From Oncomelania hupensis (Eukaryota > Mollusca > Gastropoda > Littorinimorpha > Pomatiopsidae), in NCBI GenBank assembly GCA_036898135.1, contig CM072515.1, positions 76,514,072 to 76,578,071 of the forward strand: a DNA stretch of 64,000 nucleotides, written 5' to 3'. A model generated the notes under the pieces. That model was not told the DNA's origin, did no database searches, and saw nothing but the letters and a program-made list of their open reading frames with translations. Below are positions 1-10,873 of the stretch, one piece after another (the first letter of the stretch is position 1; each line of letters begins with the position of its first letter). Position numbers and translations under genes: made by a program.

Positions 1-905
1 TCAAGGGTGCCTACTCTCTCCAACATTCTTTAACATCTTCCTAGAGCGCTTCATGTCAGATGCCATTGCAGATCACGAAGGCACAGTCAGCATAGGGGTT
101 AGCGTTCTCCCCAACCTCCGTTTCGCGGATGACATTGATGGATTGGCTGGAGAGGAACAAGAACTTGAACAGCTGATACAGAGACTTGACACCATTTCCA
201 GAGATTATGGAATGGAAATAAGTGCAGAGAAGACCAAAATGATGAACACCAACAACAATGGCATCAACGTGGACATCAAAGTCCAAGGCCAATCCCTCAA
301 CACAGTGCATAGCTTCAAATATTTAGGAGCCATTGTATCAGACAATGGGTCCCGACAGGAAGTCCTCTCCAGGATCGCACAAATAACTGCTGCCATGACA
401 AGGTTGAAGCCCAATTGGAAAGATAGGACCATCAGTCTACATTCCAACGTAAGGCTGCTGCGCTTCCTTGTTATCTCCATCTTCCTATACGCTTATAAAA
501 CATGGACCATCACAGGAGATTAACAACAAAAAATACAAAACTTGGAGATGAGGTACTACAGAAGACTTCTGGGCATTTCCTATACTTAGAACATCACCAA
601 CAACTAAGTCCGACAGACCATCACGCAAGCCATTGGACAACACGATGACATGCTCAGTGGTGAAGAAACGTAAACTCCGATGGTATAACCACGTCACTAG
701 AGCACCAGGCCTTGCAAAGACCATTCTGCAAGGCACGGTGCAAGAAGGCAGAAGAAGAGGGAGACCGAAGAAGAGGTGGGAGGACAACATCCGAGAATGG
801 ACTGGCTTGACACTGAGCGAAGCCATCAGGGTTGCTGAGGACAGAGAAAGATGGAGTACGCTGGTTAAACGATGATCTGTTGTGTACAATCTTCGAGTTA
901 CGGGA
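1..905 (+). mobile_element. FADD-LINE copy R1, 3' portion of reverse transcriptase ORF (pseudogene)
   Basis: Relic of a non-LTR retrotransposon, cut by the window edge at its 5' side. The frame from 53 reads as the palm half of a reverse transcriptase. The catalytic box is FADDID at nt 122-139, followed by the EISAEKTK and FKYLGAIVSD blocks typical of LINE polymerases. A TAA at 521-523 and a frameshift break the frame. It resumes at 633-875 with the basic C-terminal domain (GRRRGRPKKRWEDNIREWTG). The 3' end near 900 matches the tails of other copies but lacks their (ATAGG)n. Nine further fragments lie at 30264, 40966, 42721, 44963, 45357, 56690, 59536, 61289 and 61878. The clade is probably RTE-like, judged from domain style only. 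Confidence 0.88.
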
Positions 906-1500
906 GGGGATTTGCCCTTTTAGTTTTACCACATCTATCATTCCCCATTTTCTCCCAAATGCATGCTTTAATTCTCGCTGTTATTGAACTTTCTAGCATC
1001 ATTTCTCTCTCAATTATACGTGTTCTCTCCCTTATTCTTAAATGCAGCTATCTTCATTGCATCATTTTCTCACAAACATCTGCATTCTTACCCACAACTA
1101 TCTGTCCATTCGCATCGTGTTCTCACGAACACCTACTTTCTGACATCACTCTGTCCGTCCACAAACATTTTATTAGACACCTGCATTCTAACACCCATCT
1201 GTCAGTCTTGTATCATTTTTTTCTCGAACACCTGGTCTAGCATAACGTCTTGCTATCTCTTACAACCCGTTTACCAAGTAAACACATGCATTTTAACACG
1301 CATCTATGTATGTAAATCTTGCATCATTTTCTCTCGGACACCAGCATTCTTACACACAACACACACAACTGTCTATGTTGCATTATTTTCTTTCAAGACA
1401 TCCGGTTTCCAAATGTTAAAAATAAATAAAGAAAGAAATCAATAAATAAAATAAATAAGTAAATAAATAAATAAAAATTTAAAAATAAATAAACAAAAAA
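906..1500. repeat. Degenerate ~60-bp tandem repeat and (AAAT)n tract
   Basis: Between 1040 and 1420 a pyrimidine-rich unit recurs about six times with divergence. Its core reads roughly atcattttctc, then acacctgcattct, then acaactatctgtc. From 1423 to 1500 the sequence is an A-rich (AAAT)n-like tract. I see no gene here. Confidence 0.5.
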
Positions 1501-1599
1501 AACCTGTCATAAAGAATTTCTGCCTCTCAATTTTCTGTAGCATGCTCTTGTCGTTTCTAGAAAACCCTGTATAGGTATTTTGACAGTTACATAATAACT

Positions 1600-1860
1600 T
1601 CTTCTTCATCGTTTGTCATAATCAATTCAACGGAAATTATTGTTCGGATTACCCATAACATACTCCAAAAAAAGGAATACCCCGTCTTAATTCAGCATAC
1701 CCTGTACAGTCTAGTAAAACATGTTTTTCATCTTCGTTTACACTTTGACAGACTGGTCTTGGGATAACATCCTGACGATATCTTAGTTTTATGTACACGA
1801 ATTGGTAAAACACGAAATCTGAACTTGATAAATTATGCTTCCGGAAAACAGCGGAGAAGA
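1600..1860 (-). mobile_element. LINE ORF C-terminal relic (putative zinc knuckle)
   Basis: On the minus strand the frame reads FYQFVYIKLRYRQDV and then PVCQSVNEDEKHVLLDC. A cysteine, the block EDEKHVLLDC and a downstream TGYAELR resemble the C-terminal zinc-knuckle region of LINE ORF2 proteins. The frame runs directly into the (GAT)n microsatellite on its upstream side, so the rest of the element is missing. The family is undetermined. Confidence 0.45.
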
Positions 1861-1868
1861 AGAAGACG

Positions 1869-1993
1869 GTGATGATGATGATGATAATGATAATGATGAC
1901 GATGATGATGCCGATGATGATGACAATGATGATGATGACGACGATGATGATGCCGATGATGATGACGATGATGATGACTATGATGATGATGAC

Positions 1994-2034
<41 letters not shown>

Positions 2035-2039
2035 CGATA
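1869..2039. repeat. (GAT)n microsatellite
   Basis: Imperfect GAT/GAC trinucleotide array of about 170 bp. Open frames across it encode poly-Asp, poly-Met or poly-Ile and are artefacts. Confidence 0.95.
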
Positions 2040-2192
2040 GAGTGTGGGGGTGGGGGTGGATGGAAATTGTTTAGAGGGGCGGAGGAGGGAAGGAGAGGCG
2101 GTGTTAGGAGAAAGAGGGTATTTGGGAGTGAGAGTAAGTACCTGGCTTTCAAGTTTCTAATGTTTGTATGTGTGAACATTGGTGCTACTATT

Positions 2193-2497
2193 GCCAAGTG
2201 GGGATTTATTTCCATATTTATACTGCCAAAGCCTTACAATCTGCCAAGTGGTGATGTATTTTCCATATTTATACTGCCAAAGCCTTACAATCTGCCAAGT
2301 GGTGATGTATTTTTCATATTTATACTGCCAAAGCCTTACAATCTGCCAAGTGGTGATGTATTTTTCATATTTATACTGCCAAAGCCTTACAATCTGCCAA
2401 GTGGTGATGTATTTTCCATATTTATACTGCCAAACAATCTGCCAAGTGGGGATTTATTTCCATATTTATACTGCCAAAGCCTTACAATCTGCCAAGT
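2193..2497. repeat. 51-bp minisatellite, about six units
   Basis: The unit begins gccaagtggtgatgtatttt and ends agccttacaatct. The period is 51 bp, a multiple of three, so each frame translates to a 17-residue repeat (for example FIFILPKPYNLPSGDVF). One unit has an internal deletion near 2430. There is no sign of a gene around it. Confidence 0.9.
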
Positions 2498-2679
2498 TAA
2501 TGTTCATTTACCACTTCTACCACTCAAACCTTGTTCCAAACTTGATCGTGTATTGTATTGTGTTGTAGTGTGTTGTGTCGTATGGTTGTTCACAGGTGCC
2601 CTACTGTTATACCTGCTAAAGGGAAACTTGGCAGTTAATGAAATCCCTTTCACACAACGATCCTCGAAAAATCGTCATT

Positions 2680-2932
2680 ACTGTTTCATTAGGTGATTAC
2701 TATTTAATAGAATTATATTTATCGTTTCATAAATTATTGCTGAATAATTGTTATTAGTGTTTCAGAAAACTATTACCGAATATTGGCCATTAGTATTTCA
2801 TAAAATTATTACTGAATAATTGTCATTAGTGTTTTATACAACGACATCTGAATTCAAATGTCATTACTGATAACTGAATATTATAATTGCCATTACTGCT
2901 TCAGACGAGAGTCACTGATTAATTGTCATTAG
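2680..2932. repeat. Degenerate ~55-bp A+T-rich tandem repeat
   Basis: Four to five diverged units share a core of attactgaataattg followed by tcattagtgtttca. The hAT-like element that follows is inserted in this repeat: the core resumes at 3586. Confidence 0.55.
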
Positions 2933-3585
2933 CAGTGTTCCCTCCACACACAAAAAAAGAGAGTCCTTGGGACTGCCAGGTATAAAATTTTAAGAGTCCT
3001 TGTGCAAATTTTGAGAGTCCCCAAATCGGAAAAAGAAATGTAAAAACAAGTCCAAGCCTCACTTTTTTTTATTTTTTACTCTGTTAAAGCGTCACATTAG
3101 TTATCATAATATCAAAAAATTAAAACATGTATTAAATGTTTATTTAAGCCTGAGTCGCTTGGTTGCTGCAAACTCCTTCAGAGCACCCTGCACAACAGCT
3201 TCTGGATCTGTACTTGATGTTGCTGTGGATGAACGGGTTTTGGGCCCAGTCAACCAAGTCAGAAGTGACATGATCGTGTATGATAGAATCAAAGAATGGA
3301 TTCACGAAGATTTCTTCTGTTCGGTGAATGGATTGCTTGGAGGAAGTTTACAATGCGCGCGCATGCGATTTTTAAGGACGACAACTCCTGACACAATCTT
3401 TAATCGTCTGCAATGGCAGTCTCAGTTGGGTTCTGATTATGATTATGCCGTGAATTAGTTCACCACTCGTTGGTCGTAATTTTGACTTCAGCGATTCGAA
3501 AAAAATGTGTGATGCAAAATTTTCTGCGTCATTTTTCATATTTTGTGCGTAATTGACGCACTACTGTGCGTAATCGGGAACACTG
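2933..3585. mobile_element. hAT-like non-autonomous DNA transposon
   Basis: The ends are perfect 10-bp inverted repeats, CAGTGTTCCC at 2933-2942 and GGGAACACTG at 3576-3585. They are flanked by a direct repeat CATTAG (2927-2932 and 3586-3591). CAGTG ends are typical of hAT elements, although the usual hAT TSD is 8 bp and only 6 bp match here. Inside, 3159-3458 is open for 99 codons on the plus strand, but I recognise no domain in it and it is too short for a transposase. Confidence 0.6.
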
Positions 3586-3591
3586 CATTAG

Positions 3592-3900
3592 TGTTTCATA
3601 CAATGATCCCTGACTTCATTGTCTTTACGGCTCCATACAACAGTATCGTAGACTTTCCGGGTGTACCCCATAGACTGGAAGCCCAAGAAACTAAATCAAG
3701 GGTGGATGATCAGTTGGCAAACTTAAACTCAAACGGACACCTGCTATGAATCCCAAGTAGTGCGAGTCCCCAAGCCCGATGTAGACCTGTCAATGATTGA
3801 GCATTGAAAGCGAAAAGCTGTGGTGAGCACGATGATGAGCGTTTTCGAAGCTGTTGTGCAGATAACGTAAAATGCTTATAATGTGCTTTTCACAAACGAA
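3592..3900. other. No recognisable feature
   Basis: Flanking sequence of the hAT-like element. A 68-codon frame at 3543-3749 crosses the element end and has no recognisable motif. Confidence 0.5.
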
Positions 3901-3902
3901 AT

Positions 3903-3983
3903 ACTACTACTACGACTATTACTACTACTACTACTACTACTACTACGACGACGACGACAACAACTATTACTACTACGATGACG

Positions 3984-4059
<76 letters not shown>

Positions 4060-4115
4060 GGTGTATTTATTTAGTGCTTTCCCTAAGTTATGATGAGAAT
4101 AATAATGCTACTAAT

Positions 4116-4154
<39 letters not shown>

Positions 4155-4255
4155 ATTATTATTACTATTATTAAAGTGTATGTATATAAGCTTTTTTCCC
4201 TAAGAATTAATAAACTCAAAGCGAATACCAAACACGTCCCTTTAATAAGCGATTG
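3903..4255. repeat. (TAC)n and (GAT)n arrays with LINE/SINE 3' tails on the minus strand
   Basis: A (TAC)n array spans 3903-4057 and a (GAT)n/(ATT)n array spans about 4118-4170. Each array is followed by sequence that, on the minus strand, resembles a LINE or SINE 3' end: cttagggaaagcacta before the first and cttagggaaaaaagctt before the second. The trinucleotide arrays therefore look like expanded 3' tails. Confidence 0.6.
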
Positions 4256-4530
4256 ACAAAATGGAAGGTGAGACTTAACAGTGACTTTCGGCCATTTGTA
4301 GCCAGAGGGCACAGTTGTCATTCACGCCAGTGCGACTAAATCGGAATTTCCTCCTCTCTCTGGAGAAACGTCACCTTGTTATCAAATTCCAGACGACCAT
4401 TTTAATCCATCAAGATCAGCAAATTATGTCCCTTTAGTTTGCATCGCAGTAAGAGTTCATTTTGCTCCATTCGCGGCTTTCTGACATCATCGTTCATGGC
4501 ATTGAACTCGATGTAGTCCAAGAACGACGC
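4256..4530. other. No recognisable feature
   Basis: Non-repetitive sequence with only short frames. Nothing could be assigned. Confidence 0.4.
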
Positions 4531-4534
4531 CATA

Positions 4535-4870
4535 CCCACCGCCGAAGCTCAGTGACTAGAGCCTTCGCCTTGCATAGCGATGACCAAGGTTCGAATCCCA
4601 GTGGTATGGAAAATAAAACTTTAACGTTGATCCAGGAAGAACAAGATGGGACATAGTCCACGTTCTGTGTTCTGTTGTTGTTGCTTTGGATGCAAGATGT
4701 GAATTTCCTTGAATTTCATAATCTCTCTTTTTGTCTTGTTCTTCTTCAGGCGGCACGGTGATTATCGGGACAGAGCGGAGAGCTGCCGGTAGAGCATTGG
4801 ATCAGACCAGGGTGCTTGCTTCACGTTACACAGGTTCAGATGTCTCGCCCTCAGTATAATGCTTTCGCCA
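4535..4870 (+). mobile_element. tRNA-like SINE head fragments
   Basis: At about 4545-4605 an A-box-like gaagctcagtgactagagc is followed by a B-box, ggttcgaatccc, with tRNA-like spacing. A weaker second tRNA-like stretch lies at about 4750-4850 (ggtagagcattgg, then acaggttcagatg). Neither folds as a convincing tRNA, so degraded SINE heads are more likely than genes. Confidence 0.45.
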
Positions 4871-4955
4871 TCATCATCTTTGTCTCCATGACGCGTCTTC
4901 TTTCAGGTAAGAACTAAGGTGTTGTTGTTTTTTTTTAATTTTTTTTAAATAGCAA

Positions 4956-5012
4956 AGTTCAGTTCAGTGAGTAGATTACCGTCCCCGGACACATAAGCGT
5001 ATAGGGGACAAA
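4956..5012 (-). mobile_element. 5'-truncated Thr-SINE-type 3' end (stem-loop plus tail)
   Basis: The minus strand carries a hairpin with GTCCCC/GGGGAC arms at 4981-5009, then taatctac and an AACTG-type tail. It matches copies at 33372-33432 and 34022-34088. The same stem in compensated form ends the Thr-SINEs. Confidence 0.7.
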
Positions 5013-5015
5013 GTC

Positions 5016-5240
5016 TGTATTTTTCCATCCATATTATCAGGGTTGAACGTGAAACGGACTGGTGTTTTTTTGGAGAACGTTTTATGACGTTAAAATGGAC
5101 GTCACCTATATTTTTTGGAAGGAAATGTAACCGTAGTGACGTTTGTGGTACCTGTCAGTGTTTGTAGGAGTAAATAGAGTGGATGTTGTTTTGTTATCGC
5201 TGCGCTTTCAATCGCACTCTACTCGGCAATCTTCGGTGTA
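5016..5240. other. No recognisable feature
   Basis: T-rich sequence with no repeat or coding signal that I can support. Confidence 0.35.
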
Positions 5241-5244
5241 GCAC

Positions 5245-5755
5245 CCAATAGGTACTCCGTCCTAAAAAGGACTCCCCAGGGGAGAATTTCTGGTACTCCA
5301 TGGGGAGTAAATCCAGATTGACTCTCTCCCCCAACCCCCGCCCCCTTTGACAGAAGTACTCCCTCCGTTAAAGATTTGCATTTGAGTTTTTTTAATCCAA
5401 AAAAATTTATTAAAAAAAATCTTTACAAACAAGCAAGACATAAAAGTTGTTGTAAAGATATGCAGAGGGGAGTACTTTTGGGGCATCCCAGAATTACTCC
5501 CTTATTGGTCCTGAAATATTCCCTGGGAGTACTTCTGGGATAACCTAGGTTTACTCCATGGAGTAGTTCTGGCTCATCCCAAAAGTAATCTAGGCTTGGA
5601 GGGGAGTAGGGGGGCGGGAGGCGGGGGGAAGCCGGAACAACTCCCCGAGAGTACTCATGGGACATTGGGAAAGTACTCATGGGATATTGGGGGAGTACTT
5701 ATGGGACATTTGGGGAGTACTCGTGGGATATCCCAGAAGTACTCCCCAACCAATT
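5245..5755. repeat. GGGAGTACT-rich repeat region with 22-bp tandem units
   Basis: From 5652 to 5745 there are four units of 22 bp starting agtactcatggga. Related motifs (gggagtactt, actccatggagta, tactccatgggg) occur in both orientations from 5253 onward, giving an internally palindromic, purine/pyrimidine-skewed block. The origin is unclear. Confidence 0.6.
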
Positions 5756-5759
5756 TATT

Positions 5760-6240
5760 TTTTATTCTTCTCGGATGGTGTTTGTTCTTGTGATGTATTG
5801 CTAAGTAAGCTTACTCCCTGTTAAGACAATTGAATGACATCCCTTGTAACTCTTGGGCGAAGAGGTGCAATCGGCAGGAACGTAATAAAGAAGCAAAACG
5901 TTAGCTTTGTGTCCTGCCTCAGCTATTACAAATTGGCTTCTGCCTTAGCTGGTGGCCCCAAAAGAACACGTAAACCTCCGGACAGACTGAACTTGATGCC
6001 TTTGATGTGTTTTCGAATTCGCGATCTAATCATTTTGACATGAAGACTTGACGTTTGCTTTTTGTATTCTTTTTGCAGTTGAAGTATTTCTTGATGGACG
6101 TTGTTGAATTTAATTATCCCCCCCCCCCCCTCCCCAGGGATCTCAGAGACAGTAGTTTTAGTTTTACATTGCAAGCATTAAATTGCTGCTTATTACTTCT
6201 ATTGTTCACTGTGTTAACTTACGTTAAAACTTAAAAAGGA
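5760..6240. other. No recognisable feature
   Basis: Non-repetitive apart from a C12 run near 6119. I recognise no coding domain. Confidence 0.4.
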
Positions 6241-6372
6241 GTGTAAGACAATTTATTGAATTACATCCCTTGTGTGTGTGTGTGTGTGGCTAGGTAGAAA
6301 CGCCTTTATTCTGACATACACTTGAACCTCAACGTACTTTCTTTTGACGGACCCTGTTATTTTAACGTGTTC

Positions 6373-6432
6373 CATTAGGATTAGGGCTGTGTTAGGTTTA
6401 GAATTAGGTTAAGGGTTAGGGGGTTAGGGATA
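6373..6432 (+). repeat. Interstitial telomere-like (TTAGGG)n tract, degenerate
   Basis: The sequence ggattagggctgtgttagg... to gggggttagggatag has several TTAGGG-type hexamers. A cleaner tract is at 6700-6760. Confidence 0.6.
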
Positions 6433-6519
6433 GCGTCAAAAAATGGACAAATTTGTAAAAATGTCAATGTAACGTATGTAGAGTTTCATAAAAGTCATCA
6501 CAACGGCGTTTCTACACGG

Positions 6520-6578
<59 letters not shown>

Positions 6579-6699
6579 CATGTAGAAACGACGTTACAGT
6601 GACACACTCATAAAACTCCACATGGTTTCTTTTGACTTTTTTGGAAGGCTGCCCTATTTTGACGTCAAAATAGGGTTCCGGTATAGATACAGCTGTTTT

Positions 6700-6760
6700 A
6701 GGCTTAGGGTTAGGTTAAGGGTTAGGGTTAGGGTTTGGGTTAGGGTTAGGGGGTTAGGGA
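6700..6760 (+). repeat. Interstitial telomere-like (TTAGGG)n tract
   Basis: About eight TTAGGG or TTGGGT hexamers occur inside a repeat module. Because the tract is embedded in the module, it is not a chromosome end. Confidence 0.8.
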
Positions 6761-6868
6761 TAGCTTCAAAAATTTGAAAATGTCAAAATAATGTCAAGAA
6801 AATGAAAAGTGTGTCAAAATAATCCCTGTTTTTTTCACAACAGTCATCAGAATGTTGTTTTTATAAAA

Positions 6869-6900
<32 letters not shown>

Positions 6901-7009
6901 ACGTGAAAAAACGCACAAATGGGTTTCAGACCTTGTCTTTTATATTAACAAATGGGTTTATTTGCTTGGAACCCACTTTTTTTCCAGGACCCCACTTTTT
7001 TCGAAGTGC

Positions 7010-7592
7010 ATTACATTACATTACATTACATGATTATTGCTTTAGGTCCAGCGGACTCTTTCGAGCCAAATCAGGACCGGACAACCCCTGATCCGCATAA
7101 AAGATCTGCCGAAACAACTCCAGTGGTAAAACTGAAAGCTCTCCACCAGCCAGTCACTTTACAATAAAGACATCCCACGAAGGGGACGCTGAGGCTGTAC
7201 TCTAATTTATCGAACCCCCGTTTACAAAAACAAAATAGAATACAAACATCATTATAAATTATCAACAAAATACATACATATAAAATGCCTACATTGCTAA
7301 ATAATAACATCATAGGAAGCCATAGTGACCACCTGGCAGAAAGCGTCCAATATTCCCAAGCTGATCCAACAGACCTCATACACAAATAAGGAGTCTTGTC
7401 CCGGAAGAGTTTTCAAGAAAAAAGGTAGGTGACTGGTCTAGCGAAGAAGAAGACAGTATAGCAGATTGATAGAACAGAGCAGGAATGAGAAAGAGCAAAT
7501 GAGAAAGACAGCGACAGTGGGAATTTAAAGCACTAAATTTCCAGAAAGTGGGGATACTATTTATACTGAAACCCCCGGCATCCCAAAGGGGG
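7010..7592 (-). mobile_element. ATE copy, short form, reverse orientation
   Basis: A 583-bp insertion flanked by TTTTCGAAGTGC (6998-7009) and TTTTCTAAGTGC (7593-7604), a 12-bp TSD with one mismatch. The neighbouring module at 8024-8035 has the same 12-mer once and lacks the insertion. On the minus strand it begins CCCCC...GGGATGCCGGGGG, lacks the first ~145 bp of the long form, keeps TATAAATAG and the terminal stem-loop, and ends with a pentamer tail (four to five ATTAC units on the plus strand) instead of (AATC)n. It shares subfamily bases with the copy at 51987. Confidence 0.9.
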
Positions 7593-7889
7593 TTTTCTAA
7601 GTGCGCGGGAGTGCATGGGAGTGCAGTTGTAGTGCATGAAAGTGTTTTAAGTACACAGGAGTGCTCTATCCGTGACGGAGAAAATACAGTCAATTTTCTG
7701 AGAAATTTTGAAGAAAATTCGACCTATTTCGTTGCCTATAAGAGACGAACTATGTCAACGTTTTAGACAAGGGTTCGGGTAACAGTTAGTTGTAGATCTT
7801 TCCCTAGCCCTTGCCCTAACCTTTTCCCATCAAAAAATCACTTTCCGATTCCTACATTCTTAAATAAACCCAGTTGTGATGTATTGCAA

Positions 7890-7928
<39 letters not shown>

Positions 7929-8329
7929 CCCACAAAAGCGCACAAATGGGTAGCAGACCTTGTCTTTCTTAGTAACAAATGGGTTTATTTGCTTGGAACC
8001 CACTTTTTTCCAGGACCCCACTTTTTTCTAAGTGCGCGGGAGTGCTCTTTTAGTGCATGGGTGTGCAGTTGTAGTGCATGAGAGTGTTTTAAGTACGCAG
8101 GAGTGCTCTATCCGGGACGGAGAAAATACAGTCAATTTTCGGAGAAATTTTGAAGAAAAGTCGACCTATTTCGTCGCCTATATGAGACGAACTAGGTCAA
8201 CTTTTTAGACGGAAAGAGCCAATTTTGACTTCTTACATTTCTAGAAGAAGTTTGCGTTCTTTCCGTCAAAAAATCACTTTCCGATTCCTACATTCTTAAA
8301 TAAACCCAGTTGTGATGTATTGCAAGTAT

Positions 8330-8830
8330 GCGGGTGTGTGTGGGAGGGTGGGTGGATGGGTGATGTGGTATTTTCTTTCAATTAGATAACGAAGTTATGT
8401 TTATTGTGTAGGTGTGCGTGTATGTGCGCGCGTCTGCCTATCTTTGTATATGTATGTGTGCACGTTTGTGTATGTATACATCTGTGTGTGTGTGTGTGCG
8501 TGTGTGTTTGTTGGTTCTTTCAATTAGACAACAAATTTACAAGCATGCGTGCGCGCGCCCGTGTGTTGGTGTGTGTGTGTGTGTCTGTCTGTGTATATGT
8601 GTGGTTGTTTTTGTGTTTTTTTTTTCAATTAGACAAAAAAAAAAGTGCGTAGCGCGTGTGTTTGTGTGTGTGTGTAGGTGTGTGTTTGTATGTGTGTGTG
8701 TTTGGGTGTGTTTGGGTGTGTATGTGTGTGTGCCTGTCTTTGTGTGCTTGTGCGTGTCTCTTTGTGTGTGTGTGTTCGTGTGTGTGCGTGTGTGTGCGTG
8801 TGTGTGTGCATTTCAATTAGACAACAACGA
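8330..8830. repeat. (GT)n-rich array with recurrent TTTCAATTAGACAAC units
   Basis: The motif tttcaattaga(c/t)aa recurs at about 8375, 8518, 8624 and 8811, separated by long imperfect (GT)n. Open frames here are Val/Cys- or Thr/His-repeat artefacts. Confidence 0.85.
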
Positions 8831-9714
8831 TCCATTGTATTTGTATCGTATCGCATTGTAAATAACACTCCACAATCCTCATCCACGCTCGCCATCGCAA
8901 GTTATGTACAAGCGACAGACCAACAAGGAAAGACCGAAGAAATCAAAGAAGGAAAGAAAAAAATATTTAAAAAAAAGAAGAATGGAAAAGAAAGACTACA
9001 TGCTTACATGAACAAATAGGCGCGCAGAAAGTGCCAGACGAAACAAAAGATAACTGGGACAAGAAAAGAAACGGTCAGCACTTCAGTTGTTCTGCCGTGG
9101 CCTACACCATTGAGCCAACTGCGTCCAGTTATTTCTTTAAGTTTTAATTTTGTTTGTTGGTATTTTCAGGTTTTTCTTGAAAACTATTGTAATAAATGCA
9201 AACTTCGTTTCTCTTAACGCAGGTGTTCGTTGCGTTTAGCTGTTCTTAACTTTGTGGGCTGTCAAAGTAATTTCTCTCTCCCCCTCCCCCTCCCCCACCA
9301 TCACCCTCTGTTTCCTGCCATCTCTTACATTCCTCCACCCCACCTCCCACGCCCCACCCCCAGCAGTTGTCAGTAGGGCAGGAGCGAGAAGAAGAAGAAA
9401 GTGACTTGCAAGTCAACAACTCAATTAGTGAGTTGACAACACGTCTCCGCCCTGACTGCTGATGTCCACACATCTGCAACCCGGCCTGTGGCTACGTTCG
9501 TATGTTCCAGTCATCCTTTAACACGCGTCGATCAATCCCAGCACCACCACCCCTCCCGACCCCCCACCAAAAGGTTTTGGAGCTTTGAGAATCAGCCTGG
9601 TTCTAATACGTTTGGCAATTGAATAGTTTGAGGAAAGGCTTCCTTTAATAACCATACACCATCTCACTTATTATTTTTTTAAAATTCTATCGTTCTTACA
9701 TACTTGCTTGAGCT
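8831..9714. other. No recognisable gene; A-rich and C-rich tracts
   Basis: Contains an A-rich purine tract at 8935-8990 and a CCCCTCCCC-rich tract at 9275-9365. No domain is recognisable. Confidence 0.4.
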
Positions 9715-10650
9715 TTACAACTGCTTGCAAAGAGTTAAGCAGTACAGCAAAAGGTACATTTTTATGCGTTTTAAAGAGAATGCATACTGTGAATATCTTT
9801 TCTGTAACATTTTTTAAAAGCTTTTTGATTCTCAATTACAGCTCATAGCTTTGTGTGGTTCGGAAATATGGGGTTTAGACTAGTCTTCGGTTCATTGTAA
9901 GAAACTACATTTATTTGCGTTAAAAAAGGATTTTTTTTTAGGAATTGATACTCGTACTCCTAATGATTTTGTTTACGGTGAGTTAAATCGATACGCCATT
10001 TAAATGAATGCGCTTGTAAGCTGTATTGCTTAAAGTTAACACGTAGGGAACCTCGTCTTCCTACAAAGGTGTATGTAACGTTGCCGACATTAGATGAGAG
10101 GGGGGTAAATGCATGGGCAACGAATGTACAGTCATGTCTTTTTATGTATGCATATGGTTTTGTATGGTTAAATCAAGGTGTGCAAGAGATCAAAAAATTT
10201 TTTTTGCAGAAAATTTAAACAGCGACTTGTGGATTGCAGATAGCAAGACTGGCGTAATTATGTACAAAATGGTGGCAGATATACAATGTATTGTTTATTT
10301 GGGGGCAGTAATCATTGTGTAAAAACGTATTTGGGATATTCCAAATATTCTTGACAGGAATTTAATGTTTATAACGACAAAAGTTCGTGTTGGTGTGTCA
10401 GATATTTGTGTGCATTATTACAGATATTGAAATACCACACAAGCCGCTGTAAAATGGCCACTTTGTTAAGAAAACAAAGAAGATTTTGTTTGGGCAGTTT
10501 ATTAGATGAAGTCCACTTTGCATTATGCTGTCCAAAGTTACATAACACAAGAGTGCACTTTGCTGAATACATCACAAACACTTATACAAATAAAAACAAC
10601 ATGATAGTGGTCTTCAATTGTATTTTTACAGCAAATGCAAAACCTATCAG
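9715..10650 (+). mobile_element. LINE ORF2 C-terminal relic
   Basis: A degraded non-LTR retrotransposon, with pieces of its C-terminal half visible in changing frames. About 9815-9880 gives LFDSQLQLIALCGSEIWGLD, the block that follows the polymerase in many LINEs. The region 10113-10330 continues with a tryptophan-rich stretch. 10406-10657 ends with DEVHFALCCPKLHNTR, a C-terminal zinc-knuckle region. Multiple stops and frameshifts show it is dead. Confidence 0.7.
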
Positions 10651-10670
10651 CAACTGAGACATTTAAACGA

Positions 10671-10671
10671 C

Positions 10672-10730
<59 letters not shown>
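10671..10730. repeat. (GA)n microsatellite
   Basis: Near-perfect GA array. A shorter purine tract follows at 10835-10875. Confidence 0.95.
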
Positions 10731-10732
<2 letters not shown>

Positions 10733-10841
10733 ATATAAGATATGATAAGATAACCATTTTATTTCTGCAAAGGTAAAAGAGTAAGCGCTGGATGCGCCTT
10801 TTTACATCTTGCCCTTGGGGCTTGGGGACGAGAAAGAAGGA

Positions 10842-10873
<32 letters not shown>

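Larger units (their letters stand above)
6240..8340. repeat. Modular tandem repeat with units separated by (GT)n
   Basis: Related 250-450-bp modules are separated by (GT)n tracts at 6271-6288, 6520-6572, 6870-6900 and 7891-7925. Two early modules share tagaaacg at one side, a TTAGGG-like tract and gggatagcntcaaaaa. The two later modules (about 6900-7890 and 7925-8330) are near-identical over acgcacaaatgggt, ggacgcccactttttt-like and attcttaaataaacccagtt blocks. The first of them carries an ATE insertion and the second is empty. Confidence 0.75.

Noticed and set aside
1835..2215. Poly-Asp and poly-Ile frames
   Set aside because: (GAT)n microsatellite read in different frames.
4462..4656. Short host exon
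   Set aside because: No splice-site-bounded coding pattern. The segment overlaps tRNA-like SINE sequence.
6700..6760. Chromosome end
   Set aside because: The TTAGGG tract is short, internal to a tandem module, and flanked by kilobases of other sequence.
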